Positions 5,713-8,131 of a stretch of 8,131 nt of DNA are shown here, piece by piece. Made by a program: the position numbers and the translations under genes. Within the stretch, counting starts at the first letter, position 1. The number at the start of each line of letters is the position of its first letter. Source of the stretch: CAZGTQ01 sp964528575 (GTDB taxonomy: Bacteria > Planctomycetota > UBA1135 > GCA-002686595); contig CAZGTQ010000091.1 of assembly GCA_964528575.1 (NCBI GenBank), forward strand, positions 1 to 8,131. Reading direction: 5' to 3'. Below the pieces are notes generated by a model that saw only the letters and a program-made list of their open reading frames with translations, made no database searches and was not told the origin of the DNA.

Positions 5713-8046
5713 ATGCTCGATCGCATCTCGCGGCTCGCCCCTGCAATGGCCCTCCTGGCGCTGGCGGCAGCGCCCAGCGCGGAGGTCCAGGGCGAGCGCC
5801 ATGTCGTCACCCTGCGCGTGGACCGCGCGCAACACCGTTCCTTCCTCTCCGACCTGGCCCGGGAGCGGCGCGCCGGCGACGCCGAGCGCTTCCTCGAGCG
5901 CCTCGCGGCCGGCCGAGCCGCCCAGGACCAGCGCCGCGCGCCGCTCGAGGAGTGGCTCGAGGGCCGCGGCGCGCGCGTGATCGAGCGCTTCTGGCTCACG
6001 CCCGGGCTCGCGATCGAGAACGCCGACGCCGCGACGCTCGCGGCGCTCGCGGCGCGGCCCGACGTGCTCTCGGTCGAGCCGGACGCGCTGCTCGAGGCGC
6101 AGCTCATGGCCGACGCGATCGACGCCGACCACCACGACGCGGTCGGCGCGCACGCGCTCTATCTCGGCTCGGTCCCCGTGCGCGGGACGGGCGTGACGGT
6201 CGCGCTGATCGACAGCGGCGTCGACTCGAACATGAACGGGACGGGGCGGCCGCACGCGGCGTTCTACCCGGGCGGCGACCCCAACGACCTGACCGGCGGC
6301 GGCATCGGCGGGAGCCGGCTCCTGTCGGAGGAGCACTATGGCTTCCCTCCGCCCAGCGTCGACGAGGACCTGTTCGGCCACGGCACGCGGATGGGAGCGG
6401 TGCTCGCGGGCGCGCGCTGGAACGCCCAGCCCGGCGTCGCCGACGGCATCGCGCCCGACGTGTGGATCCGCTCGTTCAAGATCAGCGACGACGGCGTGGG
6501 CGAGCTCGCGTCGACGGTGAGCATGGGCAAGGCGTTCGACGCGGCGGCCGCGATGCCGGACGTGCGCGTCGCGAACATGAGCTACAACAACAGCAGCTCG
6601 CTGCCCGGCACGAACCTGAACCGCAAGATCGACGCCGCGACGCTCGCGGGCGTGTTCGTCACGCTGTCGGGCGGCAATTTCGGCGCCGACCTGTCGGTCG
6701 CGCACGGCGCGTACAACGCGCTCGTCGCCGGCGCGTCGCTGAAGACCACGAAGCAGCCGGCGGTCGTGCCCGGCATCTTCACGAGCGCGATCGGGCCGCT
6801 GCCCGACGGGCGGCGCTACCCGCACATGCTCGCGGTCGGCACGAACGTCGTCACGGCCAAGCTCGACGACGAGGCGAGCTCGCAGGCGAGCTACGGCGCG
6901 TCGGCGTCGGCGGCGATGCTCGCGGGCACCGGCGCGCTCGTCGTGCAGTGCTGGCCGGCGGCGACGCAGCTCCAGATCAAGGCGCTGCTCCTGAACGAGA
7001 GCCAGGAAGTCGTGCTCGGCAACCCCGCGGCGGCCGGCTGGGGCTACCTCGACGTCGAGGCGACCGTCGACGCGGCGATCGCGCGCCGCGCGGTGACCGA
7101 AACGGTGAGCGTCGGCCAGATCCGCACGTTCCTGCGGCCGGCGGCGGCGGGGGAGAGCGTGGCGCTCACGCTCGTGTGGAACCGCGAGGACACGTTGCTC
7201 GACCCGATCGACGATCTCGACCTGCGCGTGCGCAACCCGCAGGGGACGGTGATCGCTTGGTCGGCGAGCCAGCTCGACAACGTCGAGCAGATCCGCTTCG
7301 ACGCGACGAGCAGCGGCGTCTACCGCGTCGAGGTGATCCCGATCGCGACGGTCGGCGACTCGACCGTGACGTTCGCGCTCGGCGGCATCGAGTCGCCGAG
7401 CATCCAGTCGGTCTGCAACGGCGGCACGACGGTCGCGATCGCCGGCACGACGCCGGCGCTGATCCCGGCGCTCGTCCCGACGGCGCAGAACGAGGTCGTC
7501 GTCGCGGGGTGTGGCTTCACGGGCGCGACGAGCCTGATGGTCGCGGGCCAGACGCTCCTGCCCGGAGTCGGCTTCGACGTGCTGAGCGACAACGCGCTCG
7601 TCTTCGACATGCCGCTCCCGCAGCTGCTCGGGTCGCAGCCGCTGTCGGTCCAGACGCCGTTCGGGCTGGCGCTGGCGGCGATCGAGGTCGTCGCGCCGCC
7701 GCCGACGCTGCGCCTGGAGACGCCGGCGATCTCGACGTCGATCCCGGGGCAAGTGCGCCTCGGCGCGAAGCCCGGCGACGTCTACGTCGTCGGCGCGTCG
7801 ACGAGCCTGAGCCCGACCGTGATCCCCGGCATCCTGTCGATCGACATCGGCAACGGCGGCGCGTCGCTGCTCGTGCTGTCGAGCAACGTGATCGGCGCGA
7901 ACGGCACGTCGCTCGAGACGTACCCGGTACCGGCGAGCGTGCCGTTCGGGCTGACCGTCTACCTCCAGGCGGTCGTCTTCGACGCGGCCTCGCTCGCGCT
8001 GCCGCTCGCGTCGACGCAGGTCGGCAGCGCGTTCGTCACGCTCTAA
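5713..8046 (+). CDS. Secreted subtilisin-like serine protease (S8) with IPT/TIG-like and C-terminal surface-type domains
   Basis: The 777-residue product has these parts in order. Residues 1-24 are a signal peptide (basic start, then AMALLALAAAPSA). Residues 28-130 resemble an inhibitor I9-type propeptide (HVVTLRV to DVLSVEPDA). Residues 150-455 are the protease domain with D167 in VTVALIDSGVD, H223 in FGHGT, oxyanion N322 in LSGGNFG and S397 in YGASASAAMLAG. Spacings of 56, 99 and 75 residues fit subtilases, with an insertion of about 25 residues between D and H. Residues 465-558 form a beta-sandwich of the kind that follows many subtilases (DLDLRVRNPQG, LDNVEQIRF). Residues 562-661 resemble an IPT/TIG domain (EVVVAGCGFTGATSLMVAG). 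Residues 665-777 are a C-terminal module like the one ending at 257. The serine motif is divergent: GASASAA replaces the usual GTSMAxP. It probably cleaves proteins outside the cell or in the envelope. Start supported by GGAG and by the signal peptide. It likely has its own promoter. Confidence 0.88.
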   Translation: MLDRISRLAPAMALLALAAAPSAEVQGERHVVTLRVDRAQHRSFLSDLARERRAGDAERFLERLAAGRAAQDQRRAPLEEWLEGRGARVIERFWLTPGLAIENADAATLAALAARPDVLSVEPDALLEAQLMADAIDADHHDAVGAHALYLGSVPVRGTGVTVALIDSGVDSNMNGTGRPHAAFYPGGDPNDLTGGGIGGSRLLSEEHYGFPPPSVDEDLFGHGTRMGAVLAGARWNAQPGVADGIAPDVWIRSFKISDDGVGELASTVSMGKAFDAAAAMPDVRVANMSYNNSSSLPGTNLNRKIDAATLAGVFVTLSGGNFGADLSVAHGAYNALVAGASLKTTKQPAVVPGIFTSAIGPLPDGRRYPHMLAVGTNVVTAKLDDEASSQASYGASASAAMLAGTGALVVQCWPAATQLQIKALLLNESQEVVLGNPAAAGWGYLDVEATVDAAIARRAVTETVSVGQIRTFLRPAAAGESVALTLVWNREDTLLDPIDDLDLRVRNPQGTVIAWSASQLDNVEQIRFDATSSGVYRVEVIPIATVGDSTVTFALGGIESPSIQSVCNGGTTVAIAGTTPALIPALVPTAQNEVVVAGCGFTGATSLMVAGQTLLPGVGFDVLSDNALVFDMPLPQLLGSQPLSVQTPFGLALAAIEVVAPPPTLRLETPAISTSIPGQVRLGAKPGDVYVVGASTSLSPTVIPGILSIDIGNGGASLLVLSSNVIGANGTSLETYPVPASVPFGLTVYLQAVVFDAASLALPLASTQVGSAFVTL

Positions 8047-8131
8047 CGCTCCTCGAAGAGCAGCTCCTCGAGCTCGCTCCAGAGCGCGCTCCAGCGGCGG
8101 GCCTCGACGCGCGACAACGCGGCGAGGCCCG
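8043..8131 (-). CDS. C-terminal end of an unidentified gene (28 codons visible)
   Basis: On the minus strand one frame is open from the window edge to a TAG at 8045-8043. It reads GLAALSRVEARRWSALWSEL followed by EELLFEER. This has the composition of an amphipathic C-terminal helix, with third positions almost all G or C, unlike the Arg/Ser-rich alternatives in the other two frames. It is convergent with the subtilase gene and the two stop codons overlap, so four bases are shared by both coding regions. The product cannot be identified from so little. Confidence 0.55.
   Translation of the reverse strand, partial: GLAALSRVEARRWSALWSELEELLFEER

Noticed and set aside
5572..7752. A 726-codon minus-strand frame
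   Set aside because: It is antisense to the subtilase, whose D/H/N/S residues are in place. The translation is dominated by Arg, Asp and Val.

Overview
The window is very GC-rich bacterial DNA, with third codon positions almost all G or C. It carries several exported proteins. The end-of-protein domain seen at both window edges (a short beta-rich module finishing in a hydrophobic strand), the HExxH peptidase with a C-terminal beta-sandwich, and the DUF4412-like secreted protein together suggest a high-GC member of the Planctomycetota. This is a judgement from protein style, not from a marker gene; Myxococcota or Acidobacteriota cannot be excluded.

Layout, left to right. (1) 1-257, +: the last 84 codons of a probable secreted or surface protein. 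(2) 378-1844, -: a 488-residue secreted protein with a DUF4412-like N-terminal half and a good Shine-Dalgarno sequence, tail-to-tail with gene 1. (3) 2005-3381, +: an exported gluzincin-type metallopeptidase, divergent from gene 2 across about 160 bases. (4) 3424-4611, +: a kynureninase-like PLP enzyme, cytoplasmic. (5) 4611-5633, +: an exported di-heme cytochrome c peroxidase/MauG-family protein that shares one base with gene 4 (TGATG). (6) 5713-8046, +: a 777-residue secreted subtilisin-like protease with propeptide, protease domain, beta-sandwich, IPT/TIG-like domain and C-terminal surface-type domain; it probably has its own promoter. (7) 8043-8131, -: the C-terminal end of another gene, whose stop codon overlaps that of gene 6. 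No RNA gene, mobile element, CRISPR array or convincing terminator was seen.

Genes 3-5 are a probable transcription unit, and genes 4-5 are the tightest pair. The most interesting observation is this coupled pair. The di-heme protein has a tyrosine where classical bacterial cytochrome c peroxidases have the methionine ligand, as in MauG. Members of the MauG/MbnH group oxidise tryptophan residues, in MbnH to kynurenine, and the neighbouring enzyme has the fold and motifs of a kynureninase. A functional link is an inference; no obvious protein substrate such as MbnP or MauA is present in the window.
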